From the NCBI GenBank assembly GCA_001899205.1, contig MKVL01000038.1, forward strand, positions 1,938 through 65,937: DNA of 64,000 nt, written 5' to 3'. A model generated the notes under the pieces. It ran no database searches. It saw only the letters and a list, made by a program, of their open reading frames with translations, and was not told the origin of the DNA. Origin of the DNA: Mesorhizobium sp. 65-26 (GTDB lineage: Bacteria; Pseudomonadota; Alphaproteobacteria; Rhizobiales; Rhizobiaceae). How positions within the stretch are numbered: the stretch's first letter is position 1; each line of letters starts with the position of its first letter. Made by a program: the position numbers and the translations under genes. Shown here piece after piece: positions 1 through 8,652 of this stretch.

Positions 1-404
1 CCAGCGAGGAAGCCTCGCGGGCGCTTCTCGCCGGGCTCGGCAATGACGTCGGCGCAGCGATCGCGCGGCGCATCGACGCTCTGGAAAGCCGCGTTACCGA
101 TCTCGTCGCGGCCACTGTTGCGCGCATCGTCGGCGGCGTGCTGAGCGACGACCTGCAGAAGCGCTCCCTCGACGCGCTCGCCCGCGCAGTGCGCGACGCG
201 ACTGGCGATTCCGATGCGGTGCGCATCGTCGTGCGCGGTCCCTCGTCATTGTTCGAGACACTGAGGGAAGCGTTGGGCAGCCGCGCCGCCAATCTCGACT
301 TCGTCGAGGCCGCCGGCCTTGATCTCACCGTGACCATCGATGAGACCGTCTTCGAAACGCGCATCGCTGAATGGTCGTCGACCCTGTCCGAGGTGCTGTC
401 ATGA
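1..404 (+). CDS. C-terminal part of a flagellar-cluster protein, FliH-like
   Basis: The frame is open from the left edge (codons start at base 3) to a TGA at 402-404, so only about the last 133 residues are visible. The tail has a helical stretch, then an alternating strand/helix part containing IRIVVRGPSSLFETL and ends in an acidic Trp-containing helix. That layout, and the place directly before motB, recall the C-terminal half of FliH, the negative regulator of the FliI export ATPase. Sequence identity to FliH is too weak to be sure by eye. The stop overlaps the motB start (ATGA), so the two are translationally coupled. It could also be another rhizobial basal-body protein. Confidence 0.6.
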   Translation, partial: SEEASRALLAGLGNDVGAAIARRIDALESRVTDLVAATVARIVGGVLSDDLQKRSLDALARAVRDATGDSDAVRIVVRGPSSLFETLREALGSRAANLDFVEAAGLDLTVTIDETVFETRIAEWSSTLSEVLS

Positions 405-1711
405 GCGCTGTCGACGCTGGCCACGGCCGGCACGAGATCATCGTCGTGCGCCGTGGCCATGACGACCATGACGAAGCACATCACGGCGGCGTGTGGAAGA
501 TCGCCTTCGCCGACTTCATGACCGCCATGATGTGCTTCTTCCTGGTGATGTGGCTGATCAACGCCGCCAACGAGCAAACCAAGGCCGCCGTCGCCAGTTA
601 TTTCAACCCCGTCAAGCTGATCGACCGCAACTCCAGCCGCAAGGGACTGGAGGACATCGGCGACGGGCCGCGCGCGGTCGGCCTGACCGCGGACAACCCC
701 CAGGAGGCGGCCAGCCGCGCCGGGCAGAACGGCAAGGGCGGCGCGGGCTCTTCCGAGAAGACGCAGGAGAAGCAGTCGACGCAGGACGGCGACCGCTCCG
801 ACGAGCATCTTTTCGCCGATCCCTACGCGGTGCTGTCCGAGATCGCCACCGACACCGGCGTCATGCAGAACGTCAGCGCCAAGGGCGATGGCGGCGCGCA
901 AAACGCCGGACCGGCGACCGGGGCCTCCGGCGGCGCTTCCTATCGCGATCCCTTCGAGCCCGACTTCTGGTCGCAGCAGGTGGCCACGCCGGGCGCCGAG
1001 GCCAGCGCCGAACGGCCCAAGATAAAGGGCGATCCCGCGAGGCCTGGCGACAAGATCGCGGAAACCGAGGTGGCGCAGGTCAAGGCTGTTCCGCCCGCCC
1101 CGCGCATCACGGCCGCGCCGCTGGAGCCTCTGGCGAAGGATACGGCCGACGCCAAACCGCAGCCGGCCGCGAAGACAACCGCCGACAACACCGGCAAGGC
1201 CGGTGATATGCCGAAAACCGACGCGGCTGAAAAAGCGCCGAGCGCCGCGGCGTTGGCGGAAGCCACCGCCATCAGGCAGCAGTTAGCCGAGGCCTTCAAG
1301 CCCGGTGACAAGCTGCACGACGGCGTCTCCGTCGAGGCTACCGACAAGGGTGTTGTGATCTCCGTCACGGACCAACTCGATTTCGGCATGTTCGAGGTCG
1401 GCTCCGCCATGCCGCGCCGCGAGCTGGTTCTGGCAATGGAAAAGATCGGCCGCATCGTCAACGCCAGCAAGGGCACCATCAGCATCCAGGGTTATACGGA
1501 CGCGCGGCCGTTCCGCAGCGAGACCTACGACAACTGGCGCCTCTCCACCGCGCGCGCCCATGCCGCCTACTATATGCTGGTGCGCGGCGGGGTCGACGAG
1601 CGCCGCATATCGGAGGTTGCCGGCTTCGCCGACCGTAAGCCGAAGGACCCGGCGAACCCTCTCTCCGCCGTGAATCGCCGGATCGAGATCCTGATGGCGA
1701 CCGGCGGATGA
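401..1711 (+). CDS. motB: Flagellar stator protein MotB
   Basis: 436 residues. MotB forms the H+ stator with MotA and anchors it to peptidoglycan. A single membrane segment (about residues 42-55, AMMCFFLVMWLINA) is preceded by FADFMTAMM, whose Asp38 matches the proton-carrying aspartate of MotB. Residues about 300-435 form an OmpA/MotB peptidoglycan-binding domain with the pattern YTDARPF, NWRLSTARA, and NRRIEIL at the end. Between them lies a long Ala/Pro/Lys-rich linker of some 200 residues, typical of rhizobial MotB and longer than in enterics. ATG 401 was chosen over an upstream ATG at 371 because it overlaps the previous stop and begins just before the conserved N-terminus. The stop overlaps motC. 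Confidence 0.95.
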   Translation: MSAVDAGHGRHEIIVVRRGHDDHDEAHHGGVWKIAFADFMTAMMCFFLVMWLINAANEQTKAAVASYFNPVKLIDRNSSRKGLEDIGDGPRAVGLTADNPQEAASRAGQNGKGGAGSSEKTQEKQSTQDGDRSDEHLFADPYAVLSEIATDTGVMQNVSAKGDGGAQNAGPATGASGGASYRDPFEPDFWSQQVATPGAEASAERPKIKGDPARPGDKIAETEVAQVKAVPPAPRITAAPLEPLAKDTADAKPQPAAKTTADNTGKAGDMPKTDAAEKAPSAAALAEATAIRQQLAEAFKPGDKLHDGVSVEATDKGVVISVTDQLDFGMFEVGSAMPRRELVLAMEKIGRIVNASKGTISIQGYTDARPFRSETYDNWRLSTARAHAAYYMLVRGGVDERRISEVAGFADRKPKDPANPLSAVNRRIEILMATGG

Positions 1712-3033
1712 TACGCCTTGCCGCCATCGGTCTCGCGATCGGCTTGCTGGCCGCCGGCGCTCCGGTGGCGCGGGCGCAGGAAGCCCTGCAACCCTACCAG
1801 TTCGTGCGCTCGCTGCAGCTCATCCAGGACCGCATCGCCGCCGGCGACCAGGCAGCGATGCCGATGCAGGCCAAGCTCCTCGAACTGGTGGATGCCCGGC
1901 TTCGCGACGCTGGCGCCGACGACTTCAAGGACGCCAGGAATTTTCGCGCCCTGCTCGTCTACGGCATGAGCGGCGGCAATCCGGTCACCGTCCAGGCCGC
2001 CATCTCCCGGCTCAAGCTGGACGGGCAGGACCTTGCCATCGCCAAGGGCGTCATCAACTATCTCAACGGCCGGCCGGCCGGCGCCATCGCGGCCCTGGAC
2101 CCGGTCGACCCGATGCAGCTGCCGGCCGATCTCGGCGCCTTCGTCGCCCTGGTCAAGGGCTCGCTGCTCGCCACCGACGAGCCGACCAAGGCGCTGGTGC
2201 TGCTCGACGACGCCCGCCTGCTCAGCCCGGGCACCCTGGTGGAGGAGGCGGCGCTGCGCCGTTCGATCGGCATTGCGGCCGTGCAGGCAGACGCCGGGCG
2301 TTTCGCGCTGGCCTCGACGCAATATGTCGCCCGCTATCTCTATTCGCCCTATGCCAGCCAGTTCGCCGACGCCTTCGTTTCCGGCGTCGTCGCCCTGCAC
2401 ATGGCCATCAGCCTCGACAAGCTCGCCGACATCACCGCCATGATGGATCCGGAGCGCGAGAAGGTGATCTATCTCAGGATCGCCCGGCGCGCCGCGATCG
2501 ATGGCCTGACCGACCTTTCCGCCTTCGCCTCGGCGCGGGCGGAAAAGGGCCGTAACGGCATGCACAATCAGGACGATCCACGCGCACTGCTCTATGCAAG
2601 CCTTTCCACCGTAACCTCCGATGCAGTCGACGATGTTCGCGCAAGGCTGGGCGCGATCGACCGCGACAAACTGTCGGAGGGCGACCGAGCCCTGCTGGAC
2701 GCCGTGAGGACCATCGCCGGCGAAGTCGTCGCGCCGCCACCCGCCCCGCGGCCAGTGGCTGCCGTCGCCGCGCCGGAGGCCGACCTGCCGGCCGACGACT
2801 CTGGCCTGCCACCTGTCGAGGGCGCGATCTCGGAACGCCCGGCGACGCAGACTGCCGCGAGCCCCGAGCCGGCAAGGCAGGCGGAACCCGCAGCTCTGGT
2901 CAGGTCCGCCGCCCGTCAATCGAACCAGCCCGCGCCCGACCTCAATCCGTCCGATCCAACGGACGCCGCCATGATCAAGGCCCGCCGCCAGCTTGACCTG
3001 ATCGACCAGATGCTTGGAGCCGCCCCGAAATGA
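1708..3033 (+). CDS. motC: Periplasmic motility protein MotC
   Basis: 441 residues starting with a signal peptide (hydrophobic core AAIGLAIGLLAAG, cleavage near ARA-Q). In rhizobia MotC is a periplasmic protein needed for flagellar rotation, thought to work with MotB. The body is largely helical and Ala-rich. Residues about 340-410 are a Pro/Ala-rich linker, and the C-terminus is a short amphipathic helix (RRQLDLIDQMLG). The start overlaps the motB stop by 4 bases and the stop overlaps the next start by 4 bases, so motB-motC-fliK form one translationally coupled unit. Confidence 0.9.
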   Translation: MIRLAAIGLAIGLLAAGAPVARAQEALQPYQFVRSLQLIQDRIAAGDQAAMPMQAKLLELVDARLRDAGADDFKDARNFRALLVYGMSGGNPVTVQAAISRLKLDGQDLAIAKGVINYLNGRPAGAIAALDPVDPMQLPADLGAFVALVKGSLLATDEPTKALVLLDDARLLSPGTLVEEAALRRSIGIAAVQADAGRFALASTQYVARYLYSPYASQFADAFVSGVVALHMAISLDKLADITAMMDPEREKVIYLRIARRAAIDGLTDLSAFASARAEKGRNGMHNQDDPRALLYASLSTVTSDAVDDVRARLGAIDRDKLSEGDRALLDAVRTIAGEVVAPPPAPRPVAAVAAPEADLPADDSGLPPVEGAISERPATQTAASPEPARQAEPAALVRSAARQSNQPAPDLNPSDPTDAAMIKARRQLDLIDQMLGAAPK

Positions 3034-4313
3034 CCCCCAGCCTCGGCCCGGCTCTGCCGGGGTTCGCCCCCTCCACGCGCGCAAGCACGGAGCAGGCAGG
3101 CGCCGACCATGATGAAGCGGGTTTCGGCAGGCTGGTCGAGCGCGGTTCGAAACAGCCGCAGCCCGACAAGCATGCAGCGCCTGAAAATCCGCAACGCTCG
3201 CCGCGTTCGGCGAAAGCCGCTGACAATCCCATTGGAGAAAAGCCTGTCGCCAAGGGCGTCGCGCGGCAGGCGCCATCCCTCGATCCGAAACAGGCCGCCG
3301 CGAAACCGCCGGAAGCGGATGCGCAGGCCGTCGCCGAGGATGGCGCCGAAGCCGCCTCGCCGCAGGATATGTCGCTGCTGATGGCATTTCACGATCTGCG
3401 GCATTTCTCGGCGGCCAGTCGGACGGATCGGGGCAATGGTGCCGGCGATGCGCCCAAGGCCGACATGGCGCCCGCTCGCACCTCGGCTCTTCGCGCTGCC
3501 CTTGCCACGGACCACGGTGCGGACATCGAGACGTCGCGCGAGACACGGATGGCGGACATGCCGCTTCGCGCGCTGCTTGCTGGAGAAGACGGTTCCGCGA
3601 CGCGATCGCTTGTCGACGGACCTTCGCTCGAAAGCCCGACAAGGCCGGATGGGATGGCTTCGGCGACCAGGGCGGAGGCCGACATGCCGGCGCGCCATCA
3701 ACTCGACAAGCCCCAGGCGGGCGGCGGTCGTATCGACGTGGTTTCCGAACGCAGTTTTCCGGCTCCCGCCCCGTCGGCGATGAGCCCGGCGGCGGCCACT
3801 GTGGTCGGCGCGATCGCGGCCGATGGCACGGCTCGGGCGGCATCGCTCGCGCCTTCGGCCGGCATCGCCTCGACAGCGAGCGTTGCCGTTCCGACACACG
3901 TGCTGAAGATAGAGCTTCATCCCGCCGAGCTGGGTGTCGTCACCGCCAGCCTGCGGCTGTCCGGAGAGCAGCTTTCAATCGAGCTCAAGCCCGAAACCCA
4001 TGAGGCTCACCGCCGCCTCGCGGCCGACAGCGAGGCGATCGTCAAGTCGCTCCGAGGCCTCGGTTTCGATGTCGACCAGGTCACCATCCTGCAACCATCG
4101 ATAGCGATATCGGCGGCCAGTCGGACGGATGCGGCGGGATCGCCGCCCGCCGCCGGTCGTGACCAGCCCTCGTTCCAGCCGGGACAATCGGGCGGCAACG
4201 GTGGCGGCGCCGGCGGGCATGCACAGGGAAGGAGCCGCAACGATGACGCTCAGGATTTCGGTCGCGGCGCTTCGCCTGCTCGCGGGCCTGCTGGCGACGA
4301 TCTGTTCATCTAG
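3030..4313 (+). CDS. fliK: Flagellar hook-length control protein (FliK, formerly MotD)
   Basis: 427 residues. FliK measures hook length during assembly and switches export from hook to filament proteins. The N-terminal two thirds are low-complexity (Ala, Pro, Asp, Arg), as expected for the secreted ruler part. The C-terminal Flg_hook domain lies at about 288-355 and contains LKIELHPAELGVV, LSIELKPETHEA and LRGLGFDVDQVTI. In Sinorhizobium the gene at this place was first named motD and later shown to be FliK. It starts inside the motC stop (ATGA). Its last 70 bases overlap the following transglycosylase gene. Confidence 0.88.
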   Translation: MTPSLGPALPGFAPSTRASTEQAGADHDEAGFGRLVERGSKQPQPDKHAAPENPQRSPRSAKAADNPIGEKPVAKGVARQAPSLDPKQAAAKPPEADAQAVAEDGAEAASPQDMSLLMAFHDLRHFSAASRTDRGNGAGDAPKADMAPARTSALRAALATDHGADIETSRETRMADMPLRALLAGEDGSATRSLVDGPSLESPTRPDGMASATRAEADMPARHQLDKPQAGGGRIDVVSERSFPAPAPSAMSPAAATVVGAIAADGTARAASLAPSAGIASTASVAVPTHVLKIELHPAELGVVTASLRLSGEQLSIELKPETHEAHRRLAADSEAIVKSLRGLGFDVDQVTILQPSIAISAASRTDAAGSPPAAGRDQPSFQPGQSGGNGGGAGGHAQGRSRNDDAQDFGRGASPARGPAGDDLFI

Positions 4314-4833
4314 CCTTGCCCCGAGCCCGGCCTTCGCCGCCGCCAATCCGTGCGAGCCGGAGATCCTGCGCGCCGCCGACCGCTATGGCATACCGGCCGG
4401 CATCCTCTATGCCGTCGGCCTGGCGGAAACCGGGCAGAAAGGCAGCCTGCAGCCTAATGCCTTGAACATAGAGGGAAAAGCCGTTTTCCCCCGAAGCCGC
4501 GCGGAGGCCCTGGCGGCCTTCAGCCGTGCGAAAGCCGAGGGCAAGACGCTGATCGATCTCGGCTGCATGCAGATCAACCATCGCTACCATGCATCGCACT
4601 TCCGCAGCGTCGAGGACATGCTCGATCCGCGCCAGAACGTCGACTACGCAGCCCGCTTCCTCGTCAGCCTGCATGCCCGCCACGAGACGTGGTCGATGGC
4701 TGTCGCCCGCTACCATGCTGGCCCCGACAACGACCCTGCCCAGAAGGTCTATGTCTGCCGTGTCATCGCCAACATGGTGGCGACGGGCTTCGGTAAATGG
4801 ACCTCGAACGCGCGCGGCTTCTGCAACCCATAG
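4243..4833 (+). CDS. Secreted lytic transglycosylase of the flagellar cluster
   Basis: 196 residues with a signal peptide (LRLLAGLLATICSSSL, cleavage after AFA-A). The mature protein is a goose-lysozyme-like transglycosylase (SLT) domain: YGIPAGILYAVGLAETG carries the catalytic Glu, followed by DLGCMQIN and the ARYHAGP motif. It probably opens peptidoglycan locally for rod or stator assembly, as proposed for the equivalent gene (orf38) before rem in Sinorhizobium. ATG 4243 is preferred over upstream in-frame ATGs because AAGGAG lies just upstream and the signal peptide starts there. It overlaps fliK by 71 bases in another frame. The CNP at the end and two other cysteines suggest disulphides. 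Confidence 0.85.
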   Translation: MTLRISVAALRLLAGLLATICSSSLAPSPAFAAANPCEPEILRAADRYGIPAGILYAVGLAETGQKGSLQPNALNIEGKAVFPRSRAEALAAFSRAKAEGKTLIDLGCMQINHRYHASHFRSVEDMLDPRQNVDYAARFLVSLHARHETWSMAVARYHAGPDNDPAQKVYVCRVIANMVATGFGKWTSNARGFCNP

Positions 4834-5025
4834 GTGCATACCCCCAGCTGATCCCCGCGAGCCACTGCGAGGTTCGCGAGGGACCATGTCGTCGCCGTCG
4901 ATCGTGCCCTGCGCTGCGGAGACTCCCAAGAAACTAGCTATAAGAATTGGTGGTTGGTCAGGATTCCCACCAGCGGTTAGGCCTTTCCCTCAGGGGCAGA
5001 CAGGCTGATTCGCAGGCGGGGGCCA

Positions 5026-5694
5026 ATGATAGTGATCGTTGACGAGCGCGAGCTCGTGACAGAGGGCTATAACTCTCTTTTCGACCGCGAGGGCATCGCC
5101 TGCACGGGCTTCGCGCCTACCGAATTCGGCGAGTGGGTGAATTCGGCGGCCGACACCGATCTGAAGTCGGTGCGCGCCTTCCTGATCGGCGATTGCCGCG
5201 AAGGCACGATCTCGCCGCGCCAGATCCGCGACCGCACCGGCGCGCCGGTGATCGCTCTGAGCGAGCAGCATTCGCTGGAGAACACGCTGCGGCTGTTCGA
5301 GAGCGGCGTCGATGACGTCATCCGCAAGCCGGTCCATATCCGCGAGATCCTGGCCCGCATCACCGCCATTCGCCGCCGCGCCAACGAAGACGTCGCCTTC
5401 ACGGAAATCGGCGCCATGCGCATCTTCATGGATGGTCGCGACCCCGAGATCGATGGACAGCCGCTGCCGCTGCCGCGCCGGGAGCGCCGCATCCTCGAAT
5501 TCCTGGCCAGCAACCGTGGACGTCGCGTCACCAAGACCCAGGTGTTCAACGCCATCTACGGTATCTTCGACGAAGAGGTCGAGGAGAACGTCGTCGAAAG
5601 CCACATCAGCAAGCTGCGCAAGAAGCTGCGCGAGCGGCTCGGCAGCGACCCGATCGATTCCAAGCGTTTCCTCGGCTATCGGCTCGTGTGCTAG
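5026..5694 (+). CDS. rem: OmpR-type motility regulator Rem/FtcR
   Basis: 222 residues: receiver domain (about 1-115) and winged-helix DNA-binding domain (about 125-222, with [33 protein letters not shown] and [11 protein letters not shown]). It matches Rem of Sinorhizobium and FtcR of Brucella, transcriptional activators of later flagellar genes that sit at this place in the cluster. The receiver is atypical: the acidic pocket is reduced to IVDERE, the strand-3 Asp lies in an unusual IGDCREG context, and the switch Thr is Ser (IALSEQ), while the Lys is kept (RKPVH). It may therefore act without phosphorylation. No histidine kinase is nearby. The 192-bp gap upstream suggests its own promoter. 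Confidence 0.9.
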   Translation: MIVIVDERELVTEGYNSLFDREGIACTGFAPTEFGEWVNSAADTDLKSVRAFLIGDCREGTISPRQIRDRTGAPVIALSEQHSLENTLRLFESGVDDVIRKPVHIREILARITAIRRRANEDVAFTEIGAMRIFMDGRDPEIDGQPLPLPRRERRILEFLASNRGRRVTKTQVFNAIYGIFDEEVEENVVESHISKLRKKLRERLGSDPIDSKRFLGYRLVC

Positions 5695-5897
5695 GGCGCG
5701 ATGCGCTCGCTCGAAGCCAGCGATCCTCAATCGGCCTTGAAGTTCGTCCATTCGGCGCCACGCCGTTGCGGTCGGCGACCGCGCCAGGCATCGAAGACCC
5801 GGTCGACGAGATCCTCCGGACAAGCCCGCGCCAGCCTCGCGCAAGACACGACCCGTATCCTCGCCGCCAAGGGCATTGGCATTGGGGAGACATTTCT

Positions 5898-7154
5898 ATG
5901 AGCCTCTACGGAATGATGCGGACCGGTGTTTCCGGCATGAACGCACAGGCCAACCGCCTGTCCGCCGTGGCCGACAACATCGCCAACTCCGACACCACCG
6001 GCTACAAGCGAAGCTCGGCGGAGTTCTCCACGCTGGTCCTGCCGAGCACAGCGGGCTCCTACAGCTCAGGTGGTGTCAACACCACCATCCGCACCGCCGT
6101 CGGTGCCCAGGGTGTGCTGCAGTACACCACCTCGGTGTCCGACCTTGCCGTCAACGGCGATGGCTTCTTCGTCGTGCAGGACCCGAGCGGCGTGCCATAC
6201 CTGACGCGCGCCGGCGCGTTCGTGCCCGATGCCCAGGGCCGCCTCGCCAATGCCGCCGGCTACCAGCTGATGGCCTACAGCTACGCCAACGGCATCCCCG
6301 CCGCGACCGCCAACGGCTTCGAGGGGCTGGTGCCGGTCCAGATTTCCCAGATGGACATATCGGCGACGCCCAGCACGCTCGGCACGTTCAACGGCAACCT
6401 GTCCGCCGGCGCGAGCCCGGTCGCCCCGGGCAGCCTTCCGTCAGACAACAGCGCCACCTCGACCTACACCTCCAAGTCCTCCCTGGTCGCCTACGACAAT
6501 CTCGGCAACAAGGTCCTGCTCGACGTCTATTTCACCAACACCGGCTCTGGCACCTGGGAAGTATCGGTCTTCGATCAATCGAAGGCCACGCCCGGCACCT
6601 CCTTCCCCTATGCGGGCGGCGCGCTGGGCACAGCCAACCTGACCTTCGACACCACGACGGGTAAGCTCACCGGCACGCCGACCAGCGTGTCGCTGACCGT
6701 TCCCAATGGCGCCAGCTTCACACTCGACCTGTCCAAGCTGACCCAGCTCGGTACCGGCTTCACCGTCTCGGAGGCCGTCGTCAACGGCAACGCGCCGAGC
6801 GCCATCGAGAAGGTCCAGATCGGCAAGGACGGCGTCATCTACGCCCAATACCAGGACGGTTCGACCAAGCCGATCTACAAGATTCCGCTCGCCGACGTTC
6901 AGAGCCCCGACAATCTCACCGCCCTGCCCGGCAACGTCTACGCGCAGAGCCCGGATTCGGGCGCCGTGCGCATCGGCTTCGCCAATGAAGGCAGGCTCGG
7001 CAGCATCGTCTCCGGCGCGCTTGAGAACTCCAATGTCGACATCGCCGAGGAGCTCACCAACATGATCGCGGCGCAGCGCAGCTACACCGCCAATTCGAAA
7101 GTGTTCCAGACCGGTTCCGACCTCATGGACGTCCTTGTCAACCTGAAGAGATAG
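5898..7154 (+). CDS. flgE: Flagellar hook protein FlgE
   Basis: 418 residues. FlgE subunits polymerise into the flexible hook. The N-terminus has the rod/hook family signature (LYGMMRTGVSGMNAQANRL, ADNIANSDTTGYK) and the C-terminus the matching helix (SNVDIAEELTNMIAAQRSY, ending SDLMDVLVNLKR), which coil together in the core. The middle, about residues 85-360, is the surface D1/D2 region rich in Gly, Ser and Thr. ATG 5898 follows GGGGAGA at a good distance. A 203-bp gap separates it from rem, so a promoter here is likely, plausibly a Rem target. It leads flgE-flgK-flgL-flaF-flbT-flgD-fliQ. Confidence 0.96.
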   Translation: MSLYGMMRTGVSGMNAQANRLSAVADNIANSDTTGYKRSSAEFSTLVLPSTAGSYSSGGVNTTIRTAVGAQGVLQYTTSVSDLAVNGDGFFVVQDPSGVPYLTRAGAFVPDAQGRLANAAGYQLMAYSYANGIPAATANGFEGLVPVQISQMDISATPSTLGTFNGNLSAGASPVAPGSLPSDNSATSTYTSKSSLVAYDNLGNKVLLDVYFTNTGSGTWEVSVFDQSKATPGTSFPYAGGALGTANLTFDTTTGKLTGTPTSVSLTVPNGASFTLDLSKLTQLGTGFTVSEAVVNGNAPSAIEKVQIGKDGVIYAQYQDGSTKPIYKIPLADVQSPDNLTALPGNVYAQSPDSGAVRIGFANEGRLGSIVSGALENSNVDIAEELTNMIAAQRSYTANSKVFQTGSDLMDVLVNLKR

Positions 7155-7197
7155 GCACGCGCGCGGCCCGGCCGCGTCGTCCCCTTGAAAGACCCGC

Positions 7198-8649
7198 ATG
7201 TCGCTGACATCCGCATTGAGCATCGCCCAGTCGGCGCTCCTGAACACGGCGCGGCAGACCAGCGTGGTCTCCCGCAACGTCGCGGATGCCTCCAACCCCG
7301 ACTACGCGCGCCGCTATGCCGTCACCAGCGTGACCTCGACGGGCGCGCGCACGGTGGAAATACAGCGGGCGACAAACAGCCTGCTGTTTCGCCAGAATCT
7401 CGTCGCCCTGTCGGCCTGGAGCGGCCAGAGCACGGTCTCCGGTGGCATGGACCGACTCGGCCTGGCCGTAAACGGCGTCGACAATGCATCCTCGCCCTCG
7501 ACCGCCATCGGCAACCTGCAACAGGCGCTGCAACTCTACGCCACCTCGCCGTCGAACCAGAACCTCGCTTCCAACGTCATCGACGCCGCCAGGCAGGTCG
7601 CCGCCTCGCTCAATGACGGCACCAAGGCGATCCAGGACTTCCGCACCCAGACAGACGGCGAGATCGCCACCGCGGTCGACGACCTCAACAACCTGCTCGC
7701 CCAGTTCCAGGAGGCCAACAAGGCCGTGATCAGCGGCACGCGCTCGGGCACCGATGTCTCCGACGCACTCGACCAGCGCGACGCGCTGCTGAAGAAGATC
7801 GCCGAATACGTGCCGGTCTCCACCTTCACGCGTGGTGACAACGACATGGTCATCACCACCGGCGATGGCACGACGCTGTTCGAGACGATACCGCGCACGG
7901 TGAGCTTCACCCCGTCCTCGGGCTACACGGCCGGCGCCGCCGGCAGCAGGATCTACATCGACAACGTGCCGCTTGCGAGCGGCGCCGCCAATTCGTCCGC
8001 CGACGGCAAGCTTGCCGGCATGCTGCAGCTTCGCGATGGCGTGGCCGGCACCATGCAGAGCCAGCTCGACGAGATCGCCCGCGGGCTGATCACCGCCTTT
8101 GCCGAGACGGCGCCCTCGCTGCCGGCGGCCACCGGACTGTTCACCTGGTCCGGGGCGCCAGCCGTTCCGGCCACCGGCACGCTGGTCAACGGGCTCGCGG
8201 GTTCCATCAGCGTCAACGCCGCCATGGACCCGGCCGCGGGCGGCAATCCGACGCTGCTGCGCGACGGCGGCGCCAATGGCGCGGCCTATGTCGCCAACAC
8301 CAGCGGCGGCTCCTCCTATTCCAGCCTGCTTATCGCCTATGGCGACAAGCTCGACCAGCCGATGAGCTTCGATGCCGCGGCCGGCATCTCGGCCTCATCC
8401 AGCGTCACCGCCTATTCGGCCAACGCTATCGGTTGGTTCGAGGGCGTGCGCAAGCAGGCCTCGACCGCCGCGGACGCCAAGGAGGCGCTGGCCACGCGCA
8501 CGGCCGAGGCGTTGTCCAACGACACCGGCGTCAACGTCGACCAGGAGATGTCGCTGCTGCTCGACCTCGAGCATACCTACCAGGCATCCGCCCGCATGAT
8601 GAAGACGGTCGACGACATGATGGCCGCCTTGTTCGCCGCCGTGGGATAG
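7198..8649 (+). CDS. flgK: Hook-filament junction protein FlgK (HAP1)
   Basis: 483 residues. FlgK caps the finished hook and joins it to the filament. The N-terminal helix (LTSALSIAQSALLNTARQTS, VSRNVADASNPDYARR) and C-terminal segment (VNVDQEMSLLLDLEHTYQASARMM) are the conserved ends of the family. The central region has the FlgK pattern GTRSGTDVSDALDQRDALLKKI. It starts 43 bp after flgE and ends 3 bp before flgL, so the three are one transcription unit. No signal peptide, as expected for a type III export substrate. Confidence 0.95.
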   Translation: MSLTSALSIAQSALLNTARQTSVVSRNVADASNPDYARRYAVTSVTSTGARTVEIQRATNSLLFRQNLVALSAWSGQSTVSGGMDRLGLAVNGVDNASSPSTAIGNLQQALQLYATSPSNQNLASNVIDAARQVAASLNDGTKAIQDFRTQTDGEIATAVDDLNNLLAQFQEANKAVISGTRSGTDVSDALDQRDALLKKIAEYVPVSTFTRGDNDMVITTGDGTTLFETIPRTVSFTPSSGYTAGAAGSRIYIDNVPLASGAANSSADGKLAGMLQLRDGVAGTMQSQLDEIARGLITAFAETAPSLPAATGLFTWSGAPAVPATGTLVNGLAGSISVNAAMDPAAGGNPTLLRDGGANGAAYVANTSGGSSYSSLLIAYGDKLDQPMSFDAAAGISASSSVTAYSANAIGWFEGVRKQASTAADAKEALATRTAEALSNDTGVNVDQEMSLLLDLEHTYQASARMMKTVDDMMAALFAAVG

Positions 8650-8652
8650 CCG

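Noticed and set aside
1570-3897. A 775-codon open frame on the minus strand across motB, motC and fliK
   Set aside because: It is antisense to three well-supported flagellar genes, is Arg/Pro-rich and has no domain. Long antisense frames are usual in DNA of this GC content.
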